The notes under the pieces are model-generated. The model saw only the letters and a list, made by a program, of their open reading frames with translations, was not told the DNA's origin and did no database searches. From positions 161,790-225,789 of the forward strand of contig CAMBXO010000002.1 of the NCBI GenBank assembly GCA_945871915.1: DNA of 64,000 nucleotides. Reading direction: 5' to 3'. Shown piece after piece: positions 46,136 to 55,483 of this stretch. Numbering within the stretch: position 1 is the first letter of the stretch; the number at the start of each line of letters is the position of its first letter. The DNA comes from Singulisphaera sp. GP187. GTDB lineage: Bacteria > Planctomycetota > Phycisphaerae > Phycisphaerales > SM1A02. The position numbers and the translations under genes were made by a program.

Positions 46136-46805
46136 CGGATTCCTCCTCCGTGGCATCTCCGTCAGACGGCGTGTTGTCTCGAACTGTTCCATCTGAAAAC
46201 AGGGCGTTGCGAGGCGTGCGGGAACCCGGATGGCGATCGGCGGAATCCATCACCAATGCGTACTTGTCCTCTCGCGGTATTCCGCGATCCTGCGGATCCG
46301 GCGGCTTCTCAATCCCCTGGTAAAACGCGTTCACCATGCGACCCTCAAGATCGTGTCGGGATTTCAAACGAGCCTTGTCGGTCATGTTCGGTTGCGACAG
46401 CACAGTACGAACCACCTGCGATTGAACCTCCGGCGTGTAACGCAGCAGCCCCGGCACATATAGAAAACTTGTCCCGGTCGCCAAACTCTCCGGGTCTTCG
46501 TCCAATGGGCACAACCATATTTCGCTTGTCACATTCACTTGCGGCGATAGCAATTGTGGCAATCCGCCTTCGGGTCCATTCGGTCCCACCGCGGGCAGCA
46601 TGGCACACATGGGCATAAGCCCTCCAATGGAATCGGAATACGCGCGAAGCGGAAGAAAGATTTGACGAAGATTGCTCAGGCACACCGTGTTGCGACTTTG
46701 CGCCCGAATCATGCCCATGGCCGGAAGGGTGAGTGCGATCAGCACACCAATGACCGCCATGACCACCAGTAATTCAACAATGGTGAAGGCGCGTCGCGAC
46801 AACAT
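46128..46805 (-). CDS. Type II secretion/type IV pilus-like pseudopilin
   Basis: A 225-residue planctomycete-style prepilin. The leader RRAFTIVELLVVMAVIGVLIALTLPAM has the FTxxE pattern (with Ala before Phe as the cleavage context) and a hydrophobic helix. The C-terminal region has NTVCLSNLRQIFLPLRAYSD, VNVTSEIWLCPLDEDPES, and ends NALFSDGTVRDNTP, similar to the DUF1559-like proteins common in this phylum. No other pilus or secretion gene is present. It lies 44 bp after ftsY. Confidence 0.86.
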   Translation of the reverse strand: MLSRRAFTIVELLVVMAVIGVLIALTLPAMGMIRAQSRNTVCLSNLRQIFLPLRAYSDSIGGLMPMCAMLPAVGPNGPEGGLPQLLSPQVNVTSEIWLCPLDEDPESLATGTSFLYVPGLLRYTPEVQSQVVRTVLSQPNMTDKARLKSRHDLEGRMVNAFYQGIEKPPDPQDRGIPREDKYALVMDSADRHPGSRTPRNALFSDGTVRDNTPSDGDATEEESDG

Positions 46806-46849
46806 GCTTGCATCGTAGCTGCCACAGAGTGAACACTTCCAAATTCATC

Positions 46850-47779
46850 TCACTGTTCTTCCCATCCATCAAACAGCGCGTCCACAAATGAATCTGGATC
46901 AAACGACTGCACATCCTCTGGCGTTTCACCAAGGCCAACAAGTTTCACTGGCACTCCAAACGCCTCGCGGATGGCCAGCACCGAACCGCCTCGAGCGGTC
47001 CCATCCAGTTTGGCCAGAAAAACTCCAGTGATTTGCGCTGCATCCTGAAAGACGCGTGCTTGAGCCAAGGCGCTCTGTCCAGTTGTCGCGTCCAGAACCA
47101 GCAGTGTTTCATGCGGCGCGCCGGGAATGCGCTTACCGAGCACCGATCGAATCTTCCCAAGTTCCCGCATCAATCCATCCTGTGTGTGCAGTCGCCCCGC
47201 TGTGTCCACCACAAGCGTGTCCGCCCCGCGGGCGAGTGCCGCGTTGGCTGCATCAAAGGCCACGGCGGCCGGATCTGCGCCCTCGGAACCCTTCACAATG
47301 TCAACGCCAAGCCGTTGAGCCCATGTGGCAAGTTGCGCCACTGCACCAGCACGAAACGTGTCCGCGGCCGCAAGAAGAACGCTGCGATTTTCATTTTGCA
47401 ACACGTGTGCAATCTTGGCAACACTTGTGGTCTTGCCCGACCCATTCACGCCAACCACCAAGATCACCGTCGGCCCGCTGGCCGCGCGGGCGATCTTCAA
47501 ATCGTCCCCGCTCAGACGCTGCTTCAGTCGCTGCTTCACAATGCTCACCGCATCGCGGCCGGTCGTGGCGGTACCGGCTCTGAACTGCTCTCGCACTGCT
47601 TCCACCAGCTCGCGCGCCACCACCACTCCAACATCAGAGGCCACAAGCGTGGATTCCAATTGCTCAATCAGGGCCAGATCCAGATTTCGCCCATGCAACA
47701 GCGATCGCAAACCACCACCAATCGCCGCCGCGGAGCGCTGAACACCCCGCCGAAGCGAAGACATGGTCGATCGAATCAT
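46850..47779 (-). CDS. ftsY: Signal recognition particle receptor FtsY
   Basis: SRP GTPase that docks ribosome-nascent chain complexes at the membrane. The NG domain is complete: VGVNGSGKTTSVAKIAHVL (G1), AADTFRAGAVAQLATWAQRL (G2), DTLVVDTAGRLHTQDGLMRE (G3), LAKLDGTARGGSVLAI (G4). At 309 residues it lacks the acidic A domain of E. coli FtsY. It follows nusB with no gap and precedes the pseudopilin gene by 44 bp. Confidence 0.95.
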   Translation of the reverse strand: MIRSTMSSLRRGVQRSAAAIGGGLRSLLHGRNLDLALIEQLESTLVASDVGVVVARELVEAVREQFRAGTATTGRDAVSIVKQRLKQRLSGDDLKIARAASGPTVILVVGVNGSGKTTSVAKIAHVLQNENRSVLLAAADTFRAGAVAQLATWAQRLGVDIVKGSEGADPAAVAFDAANAALARGADTLVVDTAGRLHTQDGLMRELGKIRSVLGKRIPGAPHETLLVLDATTGQSALAQARVFQDAAQITGVFLAKLDGTARGGSVLAIREAFGVPVKLVGLGETPEDVQSFDPDSFVDALFDGWEEQ

Positions 47780-48199
47780 TCAGGCAACTCCATCGCGGCA
47801 CTTCCACCAGCGATCAAGCACTGCATTGACAAACGCCGGGCTTCTTTCGCCACCGAATTCCTTGGCAAGATCAACGGCTTGATCGATGGCCGCCGCAGGA
47901 GGAACGCCTCCGTGACTGATTTCATACCACGCCAACCGCAGCACATTGCGATCCACGATCGGTTGGCGATGGGTGGGCCAGTCCGTGACAAATTCTGCAA
48001 TCGCTTCATCGGAATCGTGGCGAGTTTCCCATGCGCGGGCTGCCAGTGACTGTCCCTCCGTCACCGCCGCCGCACTTTCCGCATCCATGGACTCATCCGC
48101 AAATCTGCCTACGAGTGAATCATCGGTTCCACCCTGGTCGAGTTCATACATCGCCTGCAGCGCACAACGACGCACTTGAAATCGGTGGGATCGACTCAT
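47780..48199 (-). CDS. nusB: Transcription antitermination protein NusB
   Basis: NusB acts with NusE in rRNA antitermination. The 139-residue protein has RRCALQAMYELDQGG at the N-terminus, PIVDRNVLRLAWYEI and INQAVDLAKEF-like (IDQAVDLAKEFGGE) near the C-terminus, and ends FVNAVLDRWW. ATG 48199 overlaps the ribH stop by 4 bp (ATGA). The ribH-nusB pairing is common in bacteria and supports both calls. Confidence 0.93.
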   Translation of the reverse strand: MSRSHRFQVRRCALQAMYELDQGGTDDSLVGRFADESMDAESAAAVTEGQSLAARAWETRHDSDEAIAEFVTDWPTHRQPIVDRNVLRLAWYEISHGGVPPAAAIDQAVDLAKEFGGERSPAFVNAVLDRWWKCRDGVA

Positions 48200-48681
48200 G
48201 CCCGACTCGCATTTCGCATGGACTTTATCGCGACACACGATCGAATGGCTGCACGCATGGCCCATGCGCCAGCGTCTCCCTTTTTCCCACCCGATCGCTC
48301 GATGGCTTGCCGATTGGATTCGACCGTCAGAATCCCTAACGCCACAGGCCGCCGGAATGAAACCGCCATCGCGGACAACTGACCAAACGACGCCGCCACA
48401 ATGTGACGGTCATGCCGAGTCTCGCCTCGCACCACGCACCCAAGCACCACCACTGCATCGGCCCCCTGATGAAGCACCTCGGCTGCAACCGGAGGAATGT
48501 CAAACACGCCATCCACCACATGCACCGTCAACATCGCCTCGCTTCCGCGCGCCGCAAGAAAGGCCGCCTTCGCTCCTTGCAGCAGCCGCTCATAAATCTC
48601 GCGGTAATAATCGCTGGCGACGATTGCTATTCGCACATCACTCGCGTCGTCAGGTGGTCGATCAAGGGCCATCGTGCGCAT
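48196..48681 (-). CDS. ribH: 6,7-dimethyl-8-ribityllumazine synthase
   Basis: It forms lumazine from 5-amino-6-ribitylaminouracil and 3,4-dihydroxybutanone phosphate in riboflavin synthesis. RIAIVASDYYREIYERLLQGA, VVDGVFDIPPVAAEV, VLGCVVRGETRHDRHI and VALGILTVESNRQAIERSGG match the family over 161 residues. An ATG at 48672 is an alternative start. It is the first gene of ribH-nusB-ftsY-pseudopilin. Confidence 0.94.
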   Translation of the reverse strand: MRTMALDRPPDDASDVRIAIVASDYYREIYERLLQGAKAAFLAARGSEAMLTVHVVDGVFDIPPVAAEVLHQGADAVVVLGCVVRGETRHDRHIVAASFGQLSAMAVSFRRPVALGILTVESNRQAIERSGGKKGDAGAWAMRAAIRSCVAIKSMRNASRA

Positions 48682-48767
48682 GGGGGGTGATGGTAGATGG
48701 ATTCGCTCATGCTCTGCAAAGGCCGCGTTTCATGCAATGAAGCGTTGCCCCCGCATAGCATCCAACC

Positions 48768-49736
48768 ATGCGATGGATCGTCATTCGCGTGTTGGCAACA
48801 CTACAGTTGGTGCGGCTTCCGCTGGCGCTCGCTGTGGGAAGCGATCTGTGGCTGGCCACACTTCTCACTCGATGGAACCCCGCCGCTGCGGACCGCACGG
48901 CGAGTTCCATGAACTTGTGGATCAGCCTTGCAGTGGCTGGACTTGTTGGCGGAGGCATGATTGGGTTCGCTGCGGGCATGAATGACTTGCTTGATCTACG
49001 GCGAGATCAAGCCATGAACCCAGGGCGGCCGCTTCCTGCCGGTCGAATGCGCACACCGCACGCGGCCATGGTCACCTTTGGCTCACTCGTCACCGCTCTC
49101 CTTGCAGCCGCGGTGTTTGGAGACGACTCGCTTCGAGTTGCACTGCTCGCTGCCGCAGGCATTGTGGTGTGGAACACCGCTGGTCGACATGTTCCGGCCA
49201 TCGGCATTCCGATGATGGGACTGGCCCACGCTGGTGTCATGTTCATTCCGTGGCCCGCTCAACCATTCACGCTTCCGGCCTGTTTGCTGTTTGCACAAGC
49301 CGTCGTCGCCGGAACACTGGTGCATCAACGAAGCGGAAAGCGACCGCAACTTGATGGACAAGGCATGGTGTTCCTTTGTGTGGTCTCCATCGCATGCATT
49401 GCGGGCCTCGTCGTGCTTGGCAACGACCGCGGCGGTTCCATCTGGCCTCTCACGCAACCAATGTGGTTTGCGGTGTATCCCTTGATTTCCGTTTCGTGGT
49501 TTGGATGGTTGCTTCACGCGGCCATCACCGAGCCTGTTGCAGAAAACTCCTCGTTGCTGCTGCATCGCGCCATCGTTGCTGTTCCACCTGCAACGGCTGC
49601 GGCATGGGCCATGACCATGGATCGACCGGTTGCGGCGGCAGCGTTTGTTGGAACGGCCGTTACATGCTGGGTCTTGACTTACCTTGCACGCGAAACTCAC
49701 GCCATGTTGGCTGCGCCGCCTGCATGGCGAGGGTGA
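48768..49736 (+). CDS. UbiA-superfamily prenyltransferase-like membrane protein
   Basis: A 322-residue polytopic membrane protein with about eight hydrophobic segments. The Asp-rich motif is AAGMNDLLDLRRDQAMNPGR (NDxxDxxxD, Mg-prenyl-diphosphate site) near residues 68-87, followed by RPLPAGRM, typical of UbiA. The second Asp motif is not obvious (HQRSGKRPQLDG occupies the region), so activity is uncertain. It could take part in menaquinone or another prenylated product; MqnE elsewhere in the window makes that reasonable but unproven. It is divergent from ribH and lies 63 bp before lptD. Confidence 0.82.
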   Translation: MRWIVIRVLATLQLVRLPLALAVGSDLWLATLLTRWNPAAADRTASSMNLWISLAVAGLVGGGMIGFAAGMNDLLDLRRDQAMNPGRPLPAGRMRTPHAAMVTFGSLVTALLAAAVFGDDSLRVALLAAAGIVVWNTAGRHVPAIGIPMMGLAHAGVMFIPWPAQPFTLPACLLFAQAVVAGTLVHQRSGKRPQLDGQGMVFLCVVSIACIAGLVVLGNDRGGSIWPLTQPMWFAVYPLISVSWFGWLLHAAITEPVAENSSLLLHRAIVAVPPATAAAWAMTMDRPVAAAAFVGTAVTCWVLTYLARETHAMLAAPPAWRG

Positions 49737-49799
49737 CCCTCAAACGAACGCAGCGGATCTCAGCCCACTCATCTGCTTTCCGATCGCTAGCATGCCCGC

Positions 49800-52700
49800 G
49801 TGCTCCGGTGTCTTCTGGCCATTGCATCGATTGCATGCGTCTCGGCTGGTCCGCGAGACATTGCTCCCCCACCTCTTGATTCGCCTGGCGTTCGTGATGT
49901 TCCTATGACGGGAGATCGGCTGAGTGGGTTCGTGCTTCCGATCGTTCCACAAAAAACGGATTTGGTGATGCAGGCCACACGAGTCTTTCGTTGGAAAGTG
50001 GATGACACGCAGCGGCTTGCGATGCAAGGTGATGTGCGAATCACGATGGGTGGCTACAACTTTATGACTCACAATGCGATCGTGTGGATCAATCGCGTTC
50101 CAACATCCGAGGGTCTCGTGACGCAGGTTGCCATGTGGTTCAATCAGGTTTCTGAACCCACGCGAGGTGCAGGCCTTGGCGTTGAAGGCGGCAATGTGTT
50201 GGTCACTGGAAGTATGCGAGGAAGTGTGCGGCTGCAATGCCCGGTAGTTGAGGATTCCGTTCCCGGCCGCGAGGTCACGATCGCCGCCGAAGCGCGCTTG
50301 GCTTCTTACCTTCAGAGCATCGCTGCAGCACCCGCCACGCTTCGTGCGCAGCCACTGGTGGATACACCCCGACCACCTCCCGAAGCACCGCTTACGGTCA
50401 CGGCCGCGAAGCCCGATCCCGCGAAGGATCACGTAGGAACACCACCACCATCGACCGTTGCACTTCCATCTTCAGGAACGCCTTCCTTTCGCAAAGGTGA
50501 TGTGGTCACTTTTGCCGGGCGAGAAACCACCATCAATGAAAAACTTGATCTCATCACCGTCACCGGTGGTGCACAAGTGGACATCATGGCGAGAGATCCT
50601 TCACTGAAATCTGGAGAGATGCGGCTGAGCGCGGAACGCGCCGTCATCTTCCTTCGAGCCGGTGCATTGGCCAAAGTGCGTGCGGGTTCTGGGCAGATGG
50701 ATGCCGGCGGCGTCGAGTCCGTTTACTTGGAGGGCGATGTCACCGCCACAGATGGTTCGTATGCATTGCGGGGAGCACAGGTGTATTACGACATGGCCAC
50801 CGGTCGTGCAGCGGCGTTGCAAGCGGTGTTGCGCACCTATGCACGAGGCGGCATACCGCTCATTGCCCGAGCTGCGGAGGTTCGGCAAGTCTCCACCACA
50901 CAGTTTGAAGCTCGCGATGCCAGCGTTTCTATTAGCGAGTTTTATCAACCGCATCTCTCGATGGGCGCCGACCGGATCACGCTGACCAAGGGGCCAGCAT
51001 CCAATCCCTCCACAACATTTGAAGCCGAGCATGTCACCTTTCGTGCAGGCTCCGCACCGATTTTCTATTGGCCCTACATGCGTGGCGACGCCGAGCGACC
51101 GCTCATGCCACGGGTCATGCTTGGCTATAACGAATATCAGGGAATGACTTTTGGAACGCGGTGGGACATGTGGAAACTCATCGGGTGGAAGCCTCCGTTT
51201 GATATGGAAGCTGAACTTGCACAGGACATCTACACCAAGAATGGTTACGGTCTTGGAACCCGCTTCAGCGGAACACCCGGTGACTTGAACCTGTACGGTT
51301 TCTACGACTTGCAAAATACCGAACAAAGCAGTTCGGGTATTGAATATGTCTCCCCACTGCAATGGCGCGGCATGATCGACGGTTCGGCAACCGCCGCTCT
51401 GGATGCCGGATCGATTTTGCAAGGACAACTCGCCTGGGTGAGCGATGGTGCGTGGCTGAGCACCTTTAAGCAAAACGATTTTGCCAACCACCGTGAGTAC
51501 GAAACAAGCGGCTTTGTGAAATTGCAATCAGGCAACAGTGCCTTTGATGCATTGGTGAAGTACGACTTGGATCGATATGTCATCAATAGTTGGATGCTGG
51601 CCAGCCGACCGTACAGCGTTTCCAAATTTCCCGAAGTGACTTACCGCCGCTATGGCGACTCGCTCTTTAGCGACCAACTCACATGGACACAGGAGTATTC
51701 CGCAAACGGCATGGCCATGCAGCTTGAACGCGATACCCCTCAATTGCTCGCGGCTCGACCGCTTGCATTTGCTGGTGTCAACAACAATGTTGCTGCTAAT
51801 ACCAATATTGGTAATGCGTATTCCGCACAGGGCTACAACGAAGAGACCTATGCCCGCGCCTTCACGCGGCAAGAACTCATCATGCCGCTTGACTGGGGCG
51901 CGTTCAATATTGCACCGTTTGTGCAGGGAACGGCGATTGGTTACGCCATCAACGACTTTCAGAATTACGCCACGATCAATGCGTCGCCCGGTGCAACGGG
52001 TGGAGCCTTTCGGGGCATTGTGGGTGGCGGTGCTCGCATGAGCACAGAGTTTGTGCAGAACTTTGATGGCGTGCAGAATTCAGCTCTAGACCTCAATCGC
52101 CTCCGCTGGATCGTGCAACCCAACAGCACGCTGTGGGGTGGCTACGACACTGGCGAAAACGGCGAGTACCCAATCTTTGATCAAGATGTCGAAGGAGCCA
52201 CCGGTGCCGCTGCCGCACAACTCGGAGTGACGCAGCGATGGCAAACCTATCGCGGCGGCCCCGGTGACTGGCGAAGCGTGGACTGGATCATGCTGGATGT
52301 CGGCGCGGTCGTAAACAATGAAGACGCCAATTTTCAAAGACCATTGACCACCACCCCAACCACGGGGCTGAACAGCCTTGCGTATTACCAAAGCCCCACA
52401 CCGCAGTTCTTCAGTTACCGACCCGAACTTTCACAGTGGGGCAATCATGCGTATGCCAAAGCAAGTTGGGCGATTTCCAGCACCTTGAAGGCCTATGGGT
52501 CCACCACCCTGCTCTTTGAAGATCGCAACGCCGCAGAAAATGCTGACGCAGACAATTTTGCACGCGGGTCCGTAGGTATTTCCATGCAGCACTCGCCCGA
52601 TGTCAGTTTTTTCTGCGAGTACCGAATGGTGAACAACTTCTACAACAGTTCTCTCTATCCCAACGACGAATTGTTGCAGCCAGGAATGGCCTACCAGATT

Positions 52701-52964
52701 GGAAAGCTCTACACCCTCTCGGCAAGTCCGCAGATTGATCTTGGCGAAGGCGACCTTCGAGCACTGAGCGCAAGTCTTACTCGAAGCCTTCCGGATTTCA
52801 ATCTCTCCGCCGCTGTTGGTTACAGCGTGCTTACAGATGAATATTCATTTGGCATGAGCATTTCGATCCCGGCCGTCGGCAAAAGCCTTGGCATGCCCAT
52901 CGACACAACAGGTGCCGCTGGCGACACCGGTGGCCCATGGTCTGGTCTGAACAGCGCGTTCTAA
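49800..52964 (+). CDS. lptD: LptD/OstA-like outer-membrane LPS-assembly protein
   Basis: A 1054-residue protein with signal peptide LRCLLAIASIACVSAG. The N-terminal ~400 residues are periplasmic OstA/LptA-like (TFAGRETTINEKLDLITVTGGAQV, MRLSAERAVIFLRAG, YLEGDVTATDGSYALRGAQ), in two or more units divided by a Pro-rich linker near 195-230. Around 425 comes FYWPYMRGDAERPLMPRVML, a LptD signature, then a beta-barrel of about 600 residues ending YSFGMSISIPAV. In Gram-negatives LptD inserts lipopolysaccharide into the outer leaflet. The start is GTG at 49800 with no clear RBS. No lptA, lptB or lptE is adjacent. Confidence 0.85.
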   Translation: MLRCLLAIASIACVSAGPRDIAPPPLDSPGVRDVPMTGDRLSGFVLPIVPQKTDLVMQATRVFRWKVDDTQRLAMQGDVRITMGGYNFMTHNAIVWINRVPTSEGLVTQVAMWFNQVSEPTRGAGLGVEGGNVLVTGSMRGSVRLQCPVVEDSVPGREVTIAAEARLASYLQSIAAAPATLRAQPLVDTPRPPPEAPLTVTAAKPDPAKDHVGTPPPSTVALPSSGTPSFRKGDVVTFAGRETTINEKLDLITVTGGAQVDIMARDPSLKSGEMRLSAERAVIFLRAGALAKVRAGSGQMDAGGVESVYLEGDVTATDGSYALRGAQVYYDMATGRAAALQAVLRTYARGGIPLIARAAEVRQVSTTQFEARDASVSISEFYQPHLSMGADRITLTKGPASNPSTTFEAEHVTFRAGSAPIFYWPYMRGDAERPLMPRVMLGYNEYQGMTFGTRWDMWKLIGWKPPFDMEAELAQDIYTKNGYGLGTRFSGTPGDLNLYGFYDLQNTEQSSSGIEYVSPLQWRGMIDGSATAALDAGSILQGQLAWVSDGAWLSTFKQNDFANHREYETSGFVKLQSGNSAFDALVKYDLDRYVINSWMLASRPYSVSKFPEVTYRRYGDSLFSDQLTWTQEYSANGMAMQLERDTPQLLAARPLAFAGVNNNVAANTNIGNAYSAQGYNEETYARAFTRQELIMPLDWGAFNIAPFVQGTAIGYAINDFQNYATINASPGATGGAFRGIVGGGARMSTEFVQNFDGVQNSALDLNRLRWIVQPNSTLWGGYDTGENGEYPIFDQDVEGATGAAAAQLGVTQRWQTYRGGPGDWRSVDWIMLDVGAVVNNEDANFQRPLTTTPTTGLNSLAYYQSPTPQFFSYRPELSQWGNHAYAKASWAISSTLKAYGSTTLLFEDRNAAENADADNFARGSVGISMQHSPDVSFFCEYRMVNNFYNSSLYPNDELLQPGMAYQIGKLYTLSASPQIDLGEGDLRALSASLTRSLPDFNLSAAVGYSVLTDEYSFGMSISIPAVGKSLGMPIDTTGAAGDTGGPWSGLNSAF

Positions 52965-52993
52965 AAAAACAAACGCCTCGGGGCACTCACCGA

Positions 52994-54019
52994 TCACGAT
53001 TCAAACAAATCGGTGTTGAGCAATTTCTCGCCCACTTTGTTGGCACCCTCTGCGGTCAATCGCCGCCCCTGTCGCGTGCGAGCCAGGAACCCCTTGCGTA
53101 ACAAATACGGCTCCACCAAATCTTCCAGTGTGTCGGAGTCTTCGCTCAGCGTTGCGGCCAGTGTTTCTAAACCAACTGGTCCGCCACGGTAGGTTCGTGC
53201 CAAGGTTCGCATGTACTTGCGATCCAACTCATCAAGCCCGTGTTCATCCACTCCCTCAAGAGCCAAGCCCGCAGCAACCGCGCCGTCATCCACCTTGCCT
53301 CGCCCCTTCACCTGCGCCCAATCCCGCACCCGACGCAATAACCGAAGCGCCACGCGGGGTGTGCCGCGACTTCTCTCCGCAAGCGTGGCAAGCGATCGCT
53401 CATCCGCTTCCACTCCAAGCAATCCAGCCGCGCGGCAAAGAATGCGCTCCAATTCTTCTTGCCCGTAAAAATCCAGATGATGCGAAAGACCAAATCGACT
53501 TCGAAGCGCTTGGGTTAGCAATCCCGCTCTCGTCGTTGCGCCAATCAGCGTGAATGGCTTCAGCGGCAGCGTAACCATACGAGCATGCATGCCCTGATCC
53601 ACCGTGAAATCCACTCGATACTCCTCCATCGCCGGATAGATGTATTCCTCAACTGCGGCAGGCAAACGGTGAATCTCGTCAATGAACAGAACATCACCCA
53701 ATCCAAGTCGCGTCAGCGTTCCAACCAGATCTCCGGCCTTACTCAACACCGGCCCACTGGTGACCACCGCTCGCGTTCCCATTTCCGCTGCAATCACATG
53801 CGCCAGCGTGGTCTTGCCAAGACCAGGCGGCCCATGCAGCAACACATGATCCATCGGTTCGCCTCGCTCCTTCGCGGCTTGCACCGCAATGCGAACGCGC
53901 TCGACCAAATCCGTTTGACCAACATATTCACCTAAGCGGCGAGGGCGCAACGCGGGTGCAACGCCCTGCTCGGCATCTTCTTCATGTGCCTCAGCCGAAA
54001 CAAGCCTCTCTCTGGCCAT
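52994..54019 (-). CDS. ruvB: Holliday junction branch migration helicase RuvB
   Basis: AAA+ ATPase motor of the RuvABC complex. Over 341 residues it has RPRRLGEYVGQ, HVLLHGPPGLGKTTLAHVIA (Walker A), DVLFIDEIHRLPAAVEEYIYPAMEE (Walker B), LPLKPFTLIGATTRAGLLTQ and LRSRFGLSHHLDFY, and the C-terminal winged helix GPVGLETLAATLSEDSDTLE. It starts 2 bp after lemA. No ruvA or ruvC is in the window. Confidence 0.97.
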   Translation of the reverse strand: MARERLVSAEAHEEDAEQGVAPALRPRRLGEYVGQTDLVERVRIAVQAAKERGEPMDHVLLHGPPGLGKTTLAHVIAAEMGTRAVVTSGPVLSKAGDLVGTLTRLGLGDVLFIDEIHRLPAAVEEYIYPAMEEYRVDFTVDQGMHARMVTLPLKPFTLIGATTRAGLLTQALRSRFGLSHHLDFYGQEELERILCRAAGLLGVEADERSLATLAERSRGTPRVALRLLRRVRDWAQVKGRGKVDDGAVAAGLALEGVDEHGLDELDRKYMRTLARTYRGGPVGLETLAATLSEDSDTLEDLVEPYLLRKGFLARTRQGRRLTAEGANKVGEKLLNTDLFES

Positions 54020-54021
54020 GT

Positions 54022-54588
54022 TTAGAACTTCACCTGCGGAGCCGCACGCACCACCGCGTCGTTTTCCCTTAGGAATGCGATGGGGGTGAAACCAAACATG
54101 CCTGCAAGAATGTTGTTGGGGAATACGGCGAGGGTCTCGTTGAAGCCGCCCGCCGCGCCGTTGAACCCGCTTCGCCTGCTCGCAATTCGATTCTCGGTGT
54201 CGCTCAAGGCCTCCTGCAACTTGATAAACCCGCCATCGGCTTTCAATTGCGGATAGGCCTCTGCCACGGCCATCAATCGACCAAGCCCCCGCGTGAGTGC
54301 GCCCTCGGCTGCAACGCGATCATTCAGTTTCACGGCGCTGGTCGCCGCCGCCCGTGCCTGCATCACGGCCTCAAGTGTGGCCCGTTCATGCGCCGCATAA
54401 CCCTTGACCGATTCCACAAGATTTGGAACCAAGTCATGGCGACGGCGCAATTCCACATCAATGTTGGAGAACGACCACTCTGCGGCAACGCGAGCTCGCT
54501 GCAACGCGTTGTAGATGCCAATGCTCCACAGAATCATTCCGATCACAATGGCAATCAGCAGCAGCAAAACGATCGAAGATTCAGCCAT
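54022..54588 (-). CDS. lemA: LemA-family membrane protein
   Basis: A 188-residue protein with one N-terminal transmembrane helix (SSIVLLLLIAIVIGMILW) and a helical domain: VELRRRHDLVPNLVESVKGY, AHERATLEAVMQARA, KLQEALSDTENRIASRRSGFN, and a C-terminal part with GMFGFTPIAF. AAGGAG seven bases before ATG 54588 fixes the start. Function of LemA is not settled. It is tightly coupled to ruvB (2 bp). Confidence 0.93.
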   Translation of the reverse strand: MAESSIVLLLLIAIVIGMILWSIGIYNALQRARVAAEWSFSNIDVELRRRHDLVPNLVESVKGYAAHERATLEAVMQARAAATSAVKLNDRVAAEGALTRGLGRLMAVAEAYPQLKADGGFIKLQEALSDTENRIASRRSGFNGAAGGFNETLAVFPNNILAGMFGFTPIAFLRENDAVVRAAPQVKF

Positions 54589-54692
54589 GACGCATCTCCT
54601 TCTTTCGCACATCTCGGTGTGCTTCAAATGGAGCCTACACGCTTACCCCTGCACAGATTCCGCCTTAGCGCAGCCGATCGAAGAACAATGGA

Positions 54693-55421
54693 TCAATTCC
54701 AACTCAATCCCTTTGGCCATTCCGCGGATCGTTGCGCCTCCGCACCGGCCATGACCGATTCGAGGCCGACCAGCGTTCGTGCAACCATGCGAGCCCGCTC
54801 CCACGGATCGGCACATTCCAAAAGGGCATACCGCAATCGCTCTTCTTGAATCAGAGCCGAACCCACCAGTTCCACCACAGCATGGGTGGGAAGTTCTTCT
54901 CGCTCGGCCCACGCGCTCACCGCTTTCACACTGCAGAATCGCTGCACGCGTTCACGATGAAGCAATTCCTTGAGCACGCGCCTCGCTTCAGGCATCCTCG
55001 GCATGGGTCGGCTTAAAGGCTCAATCGGTCGCACCATGGCTTGTCGATACAGTCGCTCACCCTTGGGCTCCTGCAATTCCACAATGTGCGCTCTGCACAC
55101 GCCATGCAACACAATGGTGTGATGTCCATCTGCAAGCCGTTCATGCTGAACAATTTGCCCGATACACACGGCTGGCTTCAAGATGGGCTTACAGCCAGAT
55201 CGAGCCGGCGAAGTTCTATCAATTGTTGCCATAGCGATGGGCATAGCCGAAAGCACTGAATCGCCCTTGGCTTGCTCGATGCATGCTTCCACCATCTGGC
55301 GATAACGAGGTTCAAAGATGTGCAACCCTTGGACGGCGTGAGGTAGCAGCACCGTGCTTGCTAGCGGAAACACCGGCATCGCCTTTGAAAAATCCACCTT
55401 GATCGCTTTCGCCTGCGGCAT
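54693..55421 (-). CDS. Lon N-terminal (LAN/substrate-binding) domain protein
   Basis: A 242-residue protein with only the Lon-N fold and no AAA+ or protease part: MPVFPLASTVLLPHAVQGLHIFEPRYRQMVEACI, CIGQIVQHERLADGHHTIVLHGVCRAHI, and LLHRERVQRFCSVKAVSAWAE-type helices later. Such stand-alone proteins are common in bacteria, with unknown function, perhaps as adaptors. It lies 62 bp after the large fusion gene and 104 bp before lemA. Confidence 0.88.
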   Translation of the reverse strand: MPQAKAIKVDFSKAMPVFPLASTVLLPHAVQGLHIFEPRYRQMVEACIEQAKGDSVLSAMPIAMATIDRTSPARSGCKPILKPAVCIGQIVQHERLADGHHTIVLHGVCRAHIVELQEPKGERLYRQAMVRPIEPLSRPMPRMPEARRVLKELLHRERVQRFCSVKAVSAWAEREELPTHAVVELVGSALIQEERLRYALLECADPWERARMVARTLVGLESVMAGAEAQRSAEWPKGLSWN

Positions 55422-55483
55422 GGTTCCGCCATCCTAGGGCAACCGATTGTCAGGTGCGGACAATCGCACAAAATTCCAAATTC

